A stretch of 64,000 nucleotides of DNA from Lysobacteraceae bacterium. GTDB taxonomy: Bacteria; Pseudomonadota; Gammaproteobacteria; Xanthomonadales; Rhodanobacteraceae. Shown piece by piece: positions 1-11,010 of the stretch. The stretch spans positions 310,001-374,000 of the forward strand of contig SEHB01000002.1 of assembly GCA_004143945.1 (NCBI GenBank). The letters are read 5' to 3'. The number at the start of each line of letters is the position of its first letter. Position 1 is the first letter of the stretch. Made by a program: the position numbers and the translations under genes. The notes beneath the pieces are model-generated. The model was not told the DNA's origin, did not search any database, and saw only the letters and a list, made by a program, of their open reading frames with translations.

Positions 1-2548
<2,548 letters not shown>

Positions 2549-2552
<4 letters not shown>

Positions 2553-3154
2553 ACGTCCTCGCGCATGCGTTGCTGGCCGCGCCGCGCGAGGACGAGATGT
2601 TCGGCAGCCTCGTCGCCGACTTCCACCCGCGCGGCGCGATCGACCCGTCGCTGCCACGTGGCGTGCGCAGCGGCCTCGTGCTGCATCGCTCGGTCGACGT
2701 GTACACCGACGCGCATCCGGAGGTGCGCGCCGCGCGCGCGCTGTTCGAGCCGCCGTTCCGGCGCTACGCGGGCATCCTCATCGACATCTGGTTCGACCAC
2801 CTGCTCGCGCGCGACTTCGCCGCGCATGCACCCTGGCCGCTGCGCGACTTCTCCGACACCGTGCAGCGCCTGTTGCGCGAACGCGAGTCGGAACTGCCGC
2901 CGCGCATGGGCGGCTTCGCGCGGTACATCGCGCGCAACGGGTTGCCCGCCGCCTACCGCGAGCCGGCGATGATCGAGCGCGTGCTGCACGGCATGGCCGG
3001 TCGCCTGTCGCGCGCGAACCCGCTCGCCGAGGCGTGGCCGGAACTGCTGTCACGCGAGGCCGCGTTGCAAGGACATTTCGAGCGCTTCTTTCCCGAGCTC
3101 GCCGCGTTCGCGCAGGGCGAGCTCGCGCGCATCGACGGCGGCATCGCGCGCTGA
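2549..3154 (+). CDS. acpH: Acyl carrier protein phosphodiesterase (AcpH family)
   Basis: Predicted to remove the 4'-phosphopantetheine arm from holo-ACP in the cytoplasm. The 201-residue product fits the family (about 190-200 aa). It starts MNVLAHALLA and keeps the conserved ADF, HR..D..TD, PEVRAAR and IDIWFDHLLAR elements, which I recognise from the E. coli enzyme. The start overlaps the kinase stop by four bases, so the two are probably co-transcribed. A hairpin follows at 3205-3226. An Sfp-type PPTase that performs the opposite reaction is encoded at 54055-54750. Confidence 0.85.
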
Positions 3155-3204
3155 CGATGGGGCGAACGCCCGCGTGGGGCAGCGGAATCGATCGCTGGAA
3201 CGCA

Positions 3205-3226
3205 GACGCCGCCCGAAGGCGGCGTC
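3205..3226. terminator. Hairpin between convergent acpH and cytochrome genes
   Basis: A perfect 9-bp stem (GACGCCGCC / GGCGGCGTC) encloses a stable CGAA tetraloop. It sits between the convergent ends of acpH (3154) and the cytochrome gene (3250), where a bidirectional terminator is expected. There is no long T-run on either side, so intrinsic termination is plausible but not certain. Confidence 0.5.
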
Positions 3227-3249
3227 CATTCGCACAGGCGTGCCGCGCG

Positions 3250-3780
3250 TTACTTGACCTGTTCGACCATCCACACGACCGTCGCGCGCATCTGCTCCTC
3301 GGTCAGCGCGGGATTGCCGCCCTTCGCGGGCATCACGCCGGTGCTGCCGGTGAAACCCTCGATCGCGTGCTTGAGCAAGGTGTCCATGCCCTGCGCGACG
3401 CGCGGCGCCCACGCGGCCTTGTCACTCAACTTCGGCGAGCCGGCGACACCGGCCTCGTGGCAGCTGTGGCAGAGCTGGCCGTAGATTTCCTTGCCGTCGG
3501 TGGTGCCGCCGTAGGCGACTTGGGAGGCAGCGGCCTTCGCCGCCGCCTCGGCTGCGGCGGCCATCGCCGCGCGCCCCGTGTCACCCGCGTAGACGCCACC
3601 GACCGGCGCGATGCGCTGCTCGACGATCTTCTGCTTGTCCGGATTCACCGGGGGCGGGTTGCGCCCGTAGATGAGCAGGGACAGCGCCCCGAGCAGGATC
3701 GCGACCACGACGAGGAAGCCGATCAGCATCGCGAAATGCTTCAGGAAGACCGCATCGGTCTTGGGAACGGGATTGGTCAC
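3250..3780 (-). CDS. Membrane-anchored c-type cytochrome (cytochrome c5 family)
   Basis: A single-haem electron carrier held in the inner membrane with its haem domain in the periplasm. The 176-aa product has an N-terminal membrane helix (about residues 17-38), an Ala-rich linker and a C-terminal domain with the haem site CHSCH and a distal Met in GVMPAKGGNP, as in the c5 family. I chose a GTG start at 3780 because GAGGTGG lies just upstream; longer in-frame extensions run back into the tRNA-associated repeats and are not credible. It probably feeds electrons to a terminal oxidase (inference). Confidence 0.85.
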   Translation of the reverse strand: MTNPVPKTDAVFLKHFAMLIGFLVVVAILLGALSLLIYGRNPPPVNPDKQKIVEQRIAPVGGVYAGDTGRAAMAAAAEAAAKAAASQVAYGGTTDGKEIYGQLCHSCHEAGVAGSPKLSDKAAWAPRVAQGMDTLLKHAIEGFTGSTGVMPAKGGNPALTEEQMRATVVWMVEQVK

Positions 3781-3875
3781 GAATCCACCTCGGGGAAGGC
3801 GTGCCCACGGTCGACCCACCCGTGAACGACGCAAAAAAGTCCCGGGATTATAGCGGCCGGCCCGCGGAGGCGGAA

Positions 3876-4205
3876 GGGTGAGCCGGGCGTTCGAGCGATG
3901 CCGCCGGGCATCGCGAGCCGGCGAACGCCCGCACACGGACGTGCGGGCCGGGCGTTGCGCCACGGACGGCTGCTCGCGACGCAACGTGTCGAAGATGGCG
4001 TGCGCGGCGGGATTCGAACCCACGACTCCAGCGTTCGGAGGGGTGAGCCGGACGTTCGAGCGATGCCGTCGGGCATCGCGAGCCGGCGAACGCCCGCACA
4101 CGGACGTGCGGGCCGGGCATTTCGCCATGGACGGCTGCGCGCGACGCAACGTGTCGAAGATGGCGCGCTCGGCGGGATTCGAACCCACGACCCCAGCCTT
4201 CGGAG
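3876..4205. repeat. Imperfect 165-bp tandem duplication covering the 3' half of tRNA-Arg
   Basis: Unit 1 (3876-4040) and unit 2 (4041-4205) align base for base at an offset of 165 with only scattered mismatches. Each unit holds about 120 bp of tRNA-downstream sequence with an 8-bp hairpin (GCCCGCAC / GTGCGGGC; 4092-4113 in unit 2, 3927-3948 in unit 1) plus about 45 bp of the tRNA 3' half including the CCA. Only unit 2 continues into an intact tRNA 5' half, so 3996-4040 is a non-functional half-tRNA remnant. No protein gene lies in 3781-4160. Confidence 0.85.
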
Positions 4206-4237
4206 GGCTGTACTCTATCCAGCTGAGCTACGAGCGC
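4161..4237 (-). tRNA. tRNA-Arg (anticodon CCG)
   Basis: Read on the minus strand, this 77-nt segment folds as a tRNA. It has a 7-bp acceptor (GCGCTCG / CGAGCGC), a D-arm with AGCTCAGCTGGATAGAG, an anticodon loop CTCCGAA (anticodon CCG, decoding CGG) on a 5-bp stem, a T-loop GGTTCGAATCC and an encoded CCA end. It lies alone between the amino-acid permease and the cytochrome gene, and its 3' half is duplicated downstream. Confidence 0.95.
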
Positions 4238-4304
4238 GTAAGACCGATTCTCTCACGAACCTGACGGCGCGCCCAAGCTCACGAGATTCCGGCGTAGCGC
4301 GCCC

Positions 4305-5741
4305 TCACCCCTCCCGCGCCAACCGGCTATGCCGGATCCCGTACGCGAAGTAGACGACGAGCCCGACCGCGACCCAGGCCAGGAACACGAGCCAGGTCAG
4401 CGCCGCGAGTTCGGTCAGCAGCCAGATCGAGAACCCGATGCCGACCACCGGGATCAGCGGCACCCACGGCGTGCGGAACGCGCGCGGCAGGTCGGGCTTG
4501 CGCCGGCGCAGCAGCACCACCGCCGAGCAGATCACGACGAAGGCCGAGAGCACGCCGATGTTGACGAGCTTGGCGACCTCGTCGAGCGGGAACAACCCGG
4601 CGACCAGCGCGGTGAACACGCCGAGCGCGAGCGTGGTCCGGTGCGGCGTGCCGTAGGTCGGATGCACTTTCGCGAACCAGCCCGGCAACAACCCGTCGCG
4701 CGCGAGCGCGAACCAGATGCGCGAGGCGGCGAGCATGAACGCGAAGATCACGCTGAGGATGCTCGCGATCGCGGTCACCGAGATCGCCGCGCCGATCCAC
4801 TTCATGCCGCGCGCCTGGAACGCTTCGGACACCGGCGCATCGTTGCCGAGCTGGGTGTAGGGCACCATGCCGGTCAGCACCAGCGTCATCGCGATGTAGA
4901 GCACCATCGAGATGCCGAGCGAGAGCAGGATCGCGCGCGGCAGGTCGCGCTGCGGGTTCTTCGCTTCCTCGGCCGCGGTGGTCAGCGTGTCGTAGCCGAA
5001 CACCGCGAAGAACACGACCGCGGCCGCGGTCACGACGCCCTGCATGCCGAAGTGACCGACGCCGTCGGCGTCGACGATGCGCTCGGGAACGAAAGGCGTC
5101 CAGTTGGCCGGATCCACGTGCGCGATGCCGACCGCGATCACCACGAGCACCGCGAGCACCTTGAACGCGACCACGACGGTGTTCGCGCGCGCGCCCCATT
5201 CGGTGCGCATCGTCAGCAACACCGCGACCGCCATCGCGACGAGCGCCGCGACGAGGTTGAACACGCGGCCATCGCCCGAATGCGGGGCGCCGCGCAAGGC
5301 CTCCGGCAGCTGCAGCCCGAATGCGTCGAGCAGGTTCAGCACGTAACCGGACCAGCCGCTCGCGACGGCCGCGACGATCAGCGCGTACTCGAGCAGCAGG
5401 TCCCAGCCGATCAACCATGCGACCAGTTCGCCGAGCGTCGCGTAGCTGTAGGTGTAGGCGCTGCCGGTGACCGGGATCAGCCCCGCGAACTCGGCGTAGC
5501 AGAGCGCGGCGGCCGCGCTCGCGATGCCTGCGATGATGAACGACAGCGCGACCGCGGGGCCCGCATTGGCGGCGGCCTGCTGGCCCGCGAGCACGAAGAT
5601 GCCGACGCCGATGATGCCGCCGAGCCCGATCGCGGTGAGCTGCCAGACCCCGAGCACGCGCCGGAAATCGCGGCGCGTGCCGAGTTCGGACTGCAGCTGT
5701 TCGACCGACTTGTGGCGCGTCAGTTGCGCGGTCAGGCTCAT
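4305..5741 (-). CDS. APC-superfamily amino acid permease (cationic amino acid transporter type)
   Basis: Imports amino acids across the inner membrane, probably by proton symport. The 478-aa product has about 12 hydrophobic segments. It carries the hallmark GLGGIIGVGIFVLAG of helix 1 and the helix 3 region with ALCYAEFAGLIPVTGSAYTY, as in the YfnA/CAT group. The start at 5741 follows GGGGAGAG at good spacing. The substrate cannot be read from sequence; Lys/Arg or broad neutral amino acids are typical for the group. Confidence 0.85.
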   Translation of the reverse strand: MSLTAQLTRHKSVEQLQSELGTRRDFRRVLGVWQLTAIGLGGIIGVGIFVLAGQQAAANAGPAVALSFIIAGIASAAAALCYAEFAGLIPVTGSAYTYSYATLGELVAWLIGWDLLLEYALIVAAVASGWSGYVLNLLDAFGLQLPEALRGAPHSGDGRVFNLVAALVAMAVAVLLTMRTEWGARANTVVVAFKVLAVLVVIAVGIAHVDPANWTPFVPERIVDADGVGHFGMQGVVTAAAVVFFAVFGYDTLTTAAEEAKNPQRDLPRAILLSLGISMVLYIAMTLVLTGMVPYTQLGNDAPVSEAFQARGMKWIGAAISVTAIASILSVIFAFMLAASRIWFALARDGLLPGWFAKVHPTYGTPHRTTLALGVFTALVAGLFPLDEVAKLVNIGVLSAFVVICSAVVLLRRRKPDLPRAFRTPWVPLIPVVGIGFSIWLLTELAALTWLVFLAWVAVGLVVYFAYGIRHSRLAREG

Positions 5742-5962
5742 GCGACGCTCTCCCCGGGAAAGCGCGGATCATAGCCGCAGCCGCGGCGATCGCTCAGCGG
5801 CGGTGCAGCACGCGGCCACGAGGGGAAGCCCGCGATCGCCTGCACCCGATGACTGACGCATCGACCCGGCGGGCTGCAGGAGCGCCGAGCGCGCGATCGG
5901 TGGACGTCGAAACCGCAGGCGAGGTGCGCGCGTGGATCAGGACGGCGGCGGCCGCGCGGCCG

Positions 5963-6343
5963 CTACGGAAGCCACGCACTGACCATCACGCGGTAGCCAT
6001 CCGGATCACGCAACGCGAACTCCATCGTTCCCGTATTCGGATTGCGCGCCGGTTCCTCGTCGAGCGCTGCGACGAGGCTGCGCGCGCTCGCGAGCGACTG
6101 CTCGTAGTCGTCGACGCGGAAGAACAGCAGCAGGCCGTTGCCGGGTCGCGCGGTGTCGGGGCTCGCGAGCGAGGGATGCTCGTGCGCGCCCCACGCATGC
6201 AGGCACAGCAGCACGGTGCCGTCCGCATCGAGCAGCTGGGCGAAATGGTCGTGCGCGGGCGCGCGCGCGGGCAGGCCGAGCAGCGACTGGTACCACGCGC
6301 AGCTCTTCGCGACGTCGGCAACCCCGATGATGGTCCAGGTGCG
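5963..6343 (-). pseudogene. VOC (glyoxalase/bleomycin-resistance-like) protein lacking a start codon
   Basis: The frame encodes about 126 residues of a vicinal-oxygen-chelate domain. It begins RTWTIIGVADVAKSCAWYQ and ends with the family-typical EFALRDPDGYRVMVSAWLP. The only canonical start in frame is a GTG at 6214, which would remove about a third of the domain. Above Arg-1 the frame stays open for about 30 codons with no ATG, GTG or TTG, then meets a TGA inside the neighbouring lipoprotein gene. The first few codons and the promoter therefore seem lost where lower-GC DNA begins (about 6344). A one-base frameshift that would connect to a TTG near 6357 is an alternative. I treat it as 5'-truncated. 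Confidence 0.6.
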
Positions 6344-6389
6344 TTTAATTGGCGCAATTCTCCAGCGGTCGGATCGAGTGGAAGTTCGA

Positions 6390-6902
6390 CTACTGCAGCT
6401 CGTCGCGTACTTCCTCCGCCATGTCCGCGATCATGCTGTCTGGCGAGCTGAAGTTTGTCTTGGAGGCGCGGACATCGCTATACGCTGCAGCGACTTCTCC
6501 GGTATCTACTCGTAATAGGCGCACGGACAGACCGGCACGATCAGGGCGGAACGTCATGGGTGCGACGCGGTAGAACTGGGTGACCTCGCCATTGATGACG
6601 AACGCCAATCCCTGTTCTTTGGCTGTATCCACTGCGACCGCGTCGGAAAGCTCCATTCGTGCGCCAACTGGTCTCGAAAGTAGGACCGCGCTGAATCCTT
6701 CTTCCGAAAATATGCGCGCGAAGATGGAGCCTGCGACGCCGCCGGAACCGTCGCAGTCCTCTTGAGAGTCGATGAGGCAGTCGCGGAATGGAACCACACC
6801 GACTTTGGCTCCGGGCGGTACGTCCGATTGCTTAACAAATTGGGGGTCGACTCCGCATGCGGAGAGGAACAGGCAGGCCGCGGCCACTGAAGTTCTTTTC
6901 AT
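6390..6902 (-). CDS. Putative lipoprotein of unknown function
   Basis: The 170-aa product starts at an ATG preceded by an excellent AGGAGGTGAA. It has a type II signal peptide with lipobox LSAC, so a lipid-anchored envelope protein is likely. The mature part has a pattern of short strands (AKVGVVPF, GFSAVLLSR, FVINGEVTQFYRV, LSVRLLRVDTGEVAAAYSD) that recalls small lipoproteins of the DUF4823/CsgG-like kind; this is a weak resemblance, not an assignment. GC content and codon use are visibly lower than in the neighbours, which suggests acquisition by transfer. Confidence 0.65.
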   Translation of the reverse strand: MKRTSVAAACLFLSACGVDPQFVKQSDVPPGAKVGVVPFRDCLIDSQEDCDGSGGVAGSIFARIFSEEGFSAVLLSRPVGARMELSDAVAVDTAKEQGLAFVINGEVTQFYRVAPMTFRPDRAGLSVRLLRVDTGEVAAAYSDVRASKTNFSSPDSMIADMAEEVRDELQ

Positions 6903-7016
6903 TTCACCTCCTCGATAAGCTGCTACTGCAGCGGTCGTCCAGACAGGTTTCATCGCCTCCAGATTGTCGATCCATTAGTCGTTCCACCCAGACGTCCCCC
7001 TTGCGCCTGCCGTAGG

Positions 7017-8660
7017 CTAGCGTGACTTGCTCGCGCGCCGCGCACCGAGCTCGGCCGGTGGCGCGAACGAGTCGGCGCGCGCGCAGTCCCAGAAGCGCTC
7101 GAACACGACGTGTCCCGCGGGCACGCCGTGCAGCAGCTCGCCGGGTTCGAGGAACGGATACAGCGACGCGAGCGAGCGCACCTGGTTCGCCGAGACGCGC
7201 CGGATCACGTGTTCGGGCCCGAGTTCGCACGGATGGCCGAGGCCGGTGGCCTGGATCAGTTCCTTGAGCGCATGCAGGGTGTTGCGATGGAACGCAGCGA
7301 CGCGCGCGGCCTTGTCGGGCACGTCGAGCTTCTTCCAGCGCCCCGCATCCTGCGTCGCGATGCCGGTCGGGCAGCGGTCGGTGTGGCAGCTCTGCGACTG
7401 GATGCAGCCGAGCGCGAACATGAAGCCGCGCGCCGCGTTGCACCAGTCGGCGCCGAGCGCGAGCGTGCGCGCGAGGTCGACCGCGGTGATGATCTTGCCG
7501 CTCGCGCCGATGCGCACCTGCTCGCGCAGGTCGAGCCCGACCAGCGTGTTGTGCACGAGCATCAGCGCCTCGCGCAGCGGCGCGCCGACATGGTCGAGGA
7601 ATTCCATCGGCGCCGCGCCGGTACCGCCCTCGCCGCCGTCGACGACGATGAAATCCGGCAGGATGCCGGTCGTCTGCATCGCCTTCGCGATGCCGAACCA
7701 TTCCCACGGATGGCCGATCGCGAGCTTGAAGCCGGTCGGCTTGCCGCCCGACAGCTCGCGCAGGCGCGCGACGAAGCGCAGCAGGCCTTCGGGTGTGTCG
7801 AATTCGGAATGGCGCGAGGGCGAGATGCAGTCCTCGCCCATCGGCACGCCGCGCGTGGCCGCGATCTCGGGACTCACCTTCGCCGCCGGCAGTACGCCGC
7901 CGTGGCCGGGCTTGGCCCCCTGCGAGAGCTTGATCTCGATGAGCTTGACCTGTTCGAGCGTCGCGCGCTCGACGAAGCGCTCCTCGCTGAACACGCCCGC
8001 GCGCGAACAGGCACCGAAATAGCCCGAGCCGAGTTCCCAGCAGATGTCGCCGCCGTTCTCGCGATGATAGGCCGACAGCGAACCTTCGCCGGTGTCGTGG
8101 TAGAAGCCGCCGCGGCGCGCGCCTTCGTTGAGCGCGCGCACCGCGTTCGGCGAGATCGAGCCGAAGCTCATCGCGGAGATGTTGAACACGCTGGCCGAGT
8201 ACGGTCGCGCGCACTGCGCGCCGCCAATCATGATGCGGAAGTCGGCGCTGTCGATCAGGTTCGGCGCGAGCGAGTGGTTGAGCCACTCGAAGCGTTCGGC
8301 GTACATGTCCTGCAGGCTGCCGAACGGGCGCACGTCGGGCGCGTCGAGCGAGCGCTGCTTCACGATGCCGCGCTGCGAATGCGAGAACGGCACCTGGTCG
8401 GTATCCGACTCGACCACGTACTGCCGCAGCATCGGCCGGAAGAACTCGAACAGGAAGCGCACGTGCACGCTGACCGGATAGTTGCGCCGCAGCGTCGAGC
8501 GCACCTGCACGAGGTCCGCGAGCCCGAGCGCGACCAGCGCGCCACTGGCCAGCGCGAGGATGCGCGCACCGATCCCGCTGTTCCAGGCTGCAAGCGCGCA
8601 CACGCAGGCGAGCACGCAGAGCGCGAAGGGCAGGTAGCGGGTCCACGGCAAACGGGGCAT
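7017..8660 (-). CDS. FMN-binding glutamate synthase family protein
   Basis: Related to the synthase domain of GltB but free-standing, with a predicted N-terminal membrane segment (about residues 8-45). The body contains conserved elements of the GltS FMN barrel: NISAMSFGSIS, GGFYHDTGEGSLS, GGKPTGFKLAIGHP, GGEGGTGAAPMEF and the cysteine cluster region CIQSQSCHTDRCPTGIATQ. Length is 547 aa from the chosen ATG at 8660; a longer frame begins at 8705 with no clear ribosome site. These proteins are often annotated as glutamate synthase, but the true reaction is not established. Confidence 0.85.
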   Translation of the reverse strand: MPRLPWTRYLPFALCVLACVCALAAWNSGIGARILALASGALVALGLADLVQVRSTLRRNYPVSVHVRFLFEFFRPMLRQYVVESDTDQVPFSHSQRGIVKQRSLDAPDVRPFGSLQDMYAERFEWLNHSLAPNLIDSADFRIMIGGAQCARPYSASVFNISAMSFGSISPNAVRALNEGARRGGFYHDTGEGSLSAYHRENGGDICWELGSGYFGACSRAGVFSEERFVERATLEQVKLIEIKLSQGAKPGHGGVLPAAKVSPEIAATRGVPMGEDCISPSRHSEFDTPEGLLRFVARLRELSGGKPTGFKLAIGHPWEWFGIAKAMQTTGILPDFIVVDGGEGGTGAAPMEFLDHVGAPLREALMLVHNTLVGLDLREQVRIGASGKIITAVDLARTLALGADWCNAARGFMFALGCIQSQSCHTDRCPTGIATQDAGRWKKLDVPDKAARVAAFHRNTLHALKELIQATGLGHPCELGPEHVIRRVSANQVRSLASLYPFLEPGELLHGVPAGHVVFERFWDCARADSFAPPAELGARRASKSR

Positions 8661-8745
8661 CGGCGAGATTCCGGCAGGCGCCGCGCGCGGGCGGACCGCC
8701 AGCATAACGGACGTCAGCGCGGGCGCTTGCCGCTAGACTGCCCGC

Positions 8746-10185
8746 ATGGAAGAGAACGAAGGCCCGAAACCACCGCGCAAGCGCGCGTCGGGCAGCAAGG
8801 CCGCCGATGCGGGGCCAGCCAAGCCGCGCGCGCGGCGCGCGTCCGGGACGCACGCCGCGGCGCCGCGCGCCGCGAAGCCGGCCGATCCCGCGGCGAATGT
8901 CTCGCCGCAGGCAGCGGTCTCCCGCACGCGCGAGCCCGCGCCGCGACGCACGCGCAAGAGTGCCGACGCGTCGCTGCCGTCCGCGGAAAAGGCGACGCCG
9001 CCGGTGCGAGCACGCGCGTCCCGCACGCCGCCGGTAGGCCGGCCGCCGCCGGCTCCGCGTTCCGCGACCGGCGCGCCAGCGCCGGTCGCGGGCCACGCCG
9101 AGCCACGGCCGCACCGCGTCGCGCCGAAGGCGCCGCCGGCCGCGGCAGGCGCTGCGTCATCGCGGGTCGATCCTCCATCGCGCGAGAGCACCCCCGCGGT
9201 GCCCTCGTTCGCGCGCACCCCGCTGCCACCGCCGCCGCGCGCGCCGTCGTCCGCGCATCCGGCCGACGCCTCGACGCGCTCGCTGCGCGTGATCGACGCG
9301 CTGCTCGCCCGCCTGCCACCGCCGCACCGCGCGCGCATCCGCGAGTACCTGGTCCTCATGCGCATGGACCGGCCGGTCGGGGCCCTGCTGCTGCTGTGGC
9401 CGACCTGGTGGGCGTTGTGGTTCGCGGCCGGCGATTTTCCGCCGGTCCGACCGCTCCTGGTCTTCACGCTCGGCGTATTCGTGATGCGCAGTGCGGGTTG
9501 CGTGATCAATGATTACGCCGACCACGCCTGGCTCGACGCACACGTCGAGCGCACGCGCGCGCGCCCGATGGCGGCCGGACGCGTTTCCAGGCGCGAGGCC
9601 CTGCTGCTGTTCGCCGGTCTGCTCGCGTTCGCGTTCGTGCTCGTGCTGTTCACCAACGCGCTGACGATCAAGCTGTCGTTCGTCGGCGCGGCGCTGGCGG
9701 CGCTGTATCCGTTCGCCAAGCGCGTGACGCACCTTGCGCAGGTCGTGCTCGGCGCCGCGTTCGGCTGGTCGATCCCGATGGCGTTCGCCGCGGTGACGGG
9801 AGCGCTGCCGCCGCTGTGCTGGCTGCTGTTCCTCGCCAACGTGCTGTTCTCGGTGATCTACGACACCGAGTACGCGATGGTCGACCGCGACGACGACCTG
9901 CGCGTCGGCGCGAAGTCGACCGCGATCCTGTTCGGCGACGCGGACCGCGCGATCATCGGCGTGCTGATGGCCACGTTCCTGCTCGCGATGACGCTCGCGG
10001 GCACGCGCGCGGAACTTGGCTGGCCGTGGTTCGCGGGCGTCGCGGTCGCCGCGGGCCTGTTCGGCTGGCAGCAATGGCTGATCCGCACGCGCGAGCGCGC
10101 GGCGTGCTTCGCCGCGTTTCGCAACAACAACGGGGTCGGCTTCGCGCTCTGGGTCGGCCTGCTGCTCGCGCTCGCGTTGCGCTAG
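8746..10185 (+). CDS. ubiA: 4-hydroxybenzoate polyprenyltransferase with long disordered N-terminal extension
   Basis: Attaches the polyprenyl tail to 4-hydroxybenzoate in ubiquinone synthesis, in the inner membrane. The C-terminal 300 residues are a normal UbiA: LMRMDRPVGALLLLWPTWWALW, the first Asp motif NDYADHAWLDAHVERTRARP, the second YDTEYAMVDRDDDL, and 8-9 membrane helices. Before it lie about 180 residues rich in Pro, Ala, Arg and Lys with no predicted fold, which is unusual for UbiA (usually about 290 aa). The whole frame is open from the ATG at 8746. A shorter start such as the GTG near 9289 is possible, but it lacks a clear ribosome site. Confidence 0.85.
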   Translation: MEENEGPKPPRKRASGSKAADAGPAKPRARRASGTHAAAPRAAKPADPAANVSPQAAVSRTREPAPRRTRKSADASLPSAEKATPPVRARASRTPPVGRPPPAPRSATGAPAPVAGHAEPRPHRVAPKAPPAAAGAASSRVDPPSRESTPAVPSFARTPLPPPPRAPSSAHPADASTRSLRVIDALLARLPPPHRARIREYLVLMRMDRPVGALLLLWPTWWALWFAAGDFPPVRPLLVFTLGVFVMRSAGCVINDYADHAWLDAHVERTRARPMAAGRVSRREALLLFAGLLAFAFVLVLFTNALTIKLSFVGAALAALYPFAKRVTHLAQVVLGAAFGWSIPMAFAAVTGALPPLCWLLFLANVLFSVIYDTEYAMVDRDDDLRVGAKSTAILFGDADRAIIGVLMATFLLAMTLAGTRAELGWPWFAGVAVAAGLFGWQQWLIRTRERAACFAAFRNNNGVGFALWVGLLLALALR

Positions 10186-10204
10186 TGCGCCACGCACGCG
10201 CGCT

Positions 10205-10945
10205 TCAGCGGGCCGGCGCGCGCGCGAGCACCCACGCATCCACGCGCGCGACGCCGTGACGGCGCAGCACCCATGCCGCCTCGCGCAGCGTCGCGCCGGT
10301 CGTCATCACGTCGTCCAACAGCGCGACGTGTGCGGGCAGCCGCGCATCCGGCGCGAGCTCGAACGCGGCGCGCAGGTTCTTGCGTCGCGCGGCCGCATCG
10401 AGCCCGGTCTGCGCCGGGGTCGCGCGCACGCGCCGCAGCAGGTCGTGGCGCAGCGCAATCCCGCTCGCGCGCGCGAGCGGGCGCGCGAGTTCGAGCGCCT
10501 GGTTGTAACCACGCTGGCCGAGCCGCGTGCGGTGCAGGGGTACGGGCACGATCAGCTGCGGGCGCGCGGGCGCGTCGGCTGCGAGTCGATCGACCATCAG
10601 TGACGCGAGCACGCGCCCCGCGGCGAGATCGGCGTGGAACTTGAAGCGCGCTTCGAGCAGATCGAGCGGGTGCGCATAGCGGAACGGCGCCCACGTCGCC
10701 GTGAACGGCGGCTCCGAGGCCAGGCATTCGCCGCAGGCCGGCGCGGGTGCCTCGAGCGGCAACGCGCAGCGCGGACAGGCGCACCGATTCACGGTCAGGT
10801 CCGCGCGGCAGCCCGCGCAGAGGTCGCGGCCGGGGGTGCCCGGCGCGCCGCAGAGCAGGCAGCGCGGCGGCCATGCGCGCCGTGCGACCCAGGTCGCGAT
10901 CCCGTCAACCGTCGCGCGTCGATCCAAGTTGACAGTCTCCTCCAT
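10205..10945 (-). CDS. comF: ComF family protein (amidophosphoribosyltransferase-like)
   Basis: The product, about 246 aa, is linked in other bacteria to DNA uptake in natural transformation. The N-terminus carries a zinc-finger-like set of cysteines ([28 protein letters not shown]). The C-terminal phosphoribosyltransferase domain has the PRPP loop [14 protein letters not shown] and the ComF motif [18 protein letters not shown]. The gene is divergent from bioB, a common Lysobacterales arrangement. The ATG at 10945 was chosen; a TTG further in, preceded by AGGAG, is an alternative. Confidence 0.85.
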   Translation of the reverse strand: MEETVNLDRRATVDGIATWVARRAWPPRCLLCGAPGTPGRDLCAGCRADLTVNRCACPRCALPLEAPAPACGECLASEPPFTATWAPFRYAHPLDLLEARFKFHADLAAGRVLASLMVDRLAADAPARPQLIVPVPLHRTRLGQRGYNQALELARPLARASGIALRHDLLRRVRATPAQTGLDAAARRKNLRAAFELAPDARLPAHVALLDDVMTTGATLREAAWVLRRHGVARVDAWVLARAPAR

Positions 10946-11010
10946 GGCCCCGAGACTTTCCCGACGCCGCGTTCCTCGCCGCGTCGCCGCCACTTTACCC
11001 GGACCCGCGC

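Noticed and set aside
3781-4237. Integration (att) site of a prophage or island at tRNA-Arg
   Set aside because: The duplicated unit includes tRNA-downstream sequence, the copies are directly adjacent and no integrase or island genes are present; kept only as a repeat.
10946-11010. BirA biotin operator between comF and bioB
   Set aside because: No AT-rich TTGT...ACAA palindrome is visible in this GC-rich spacer.
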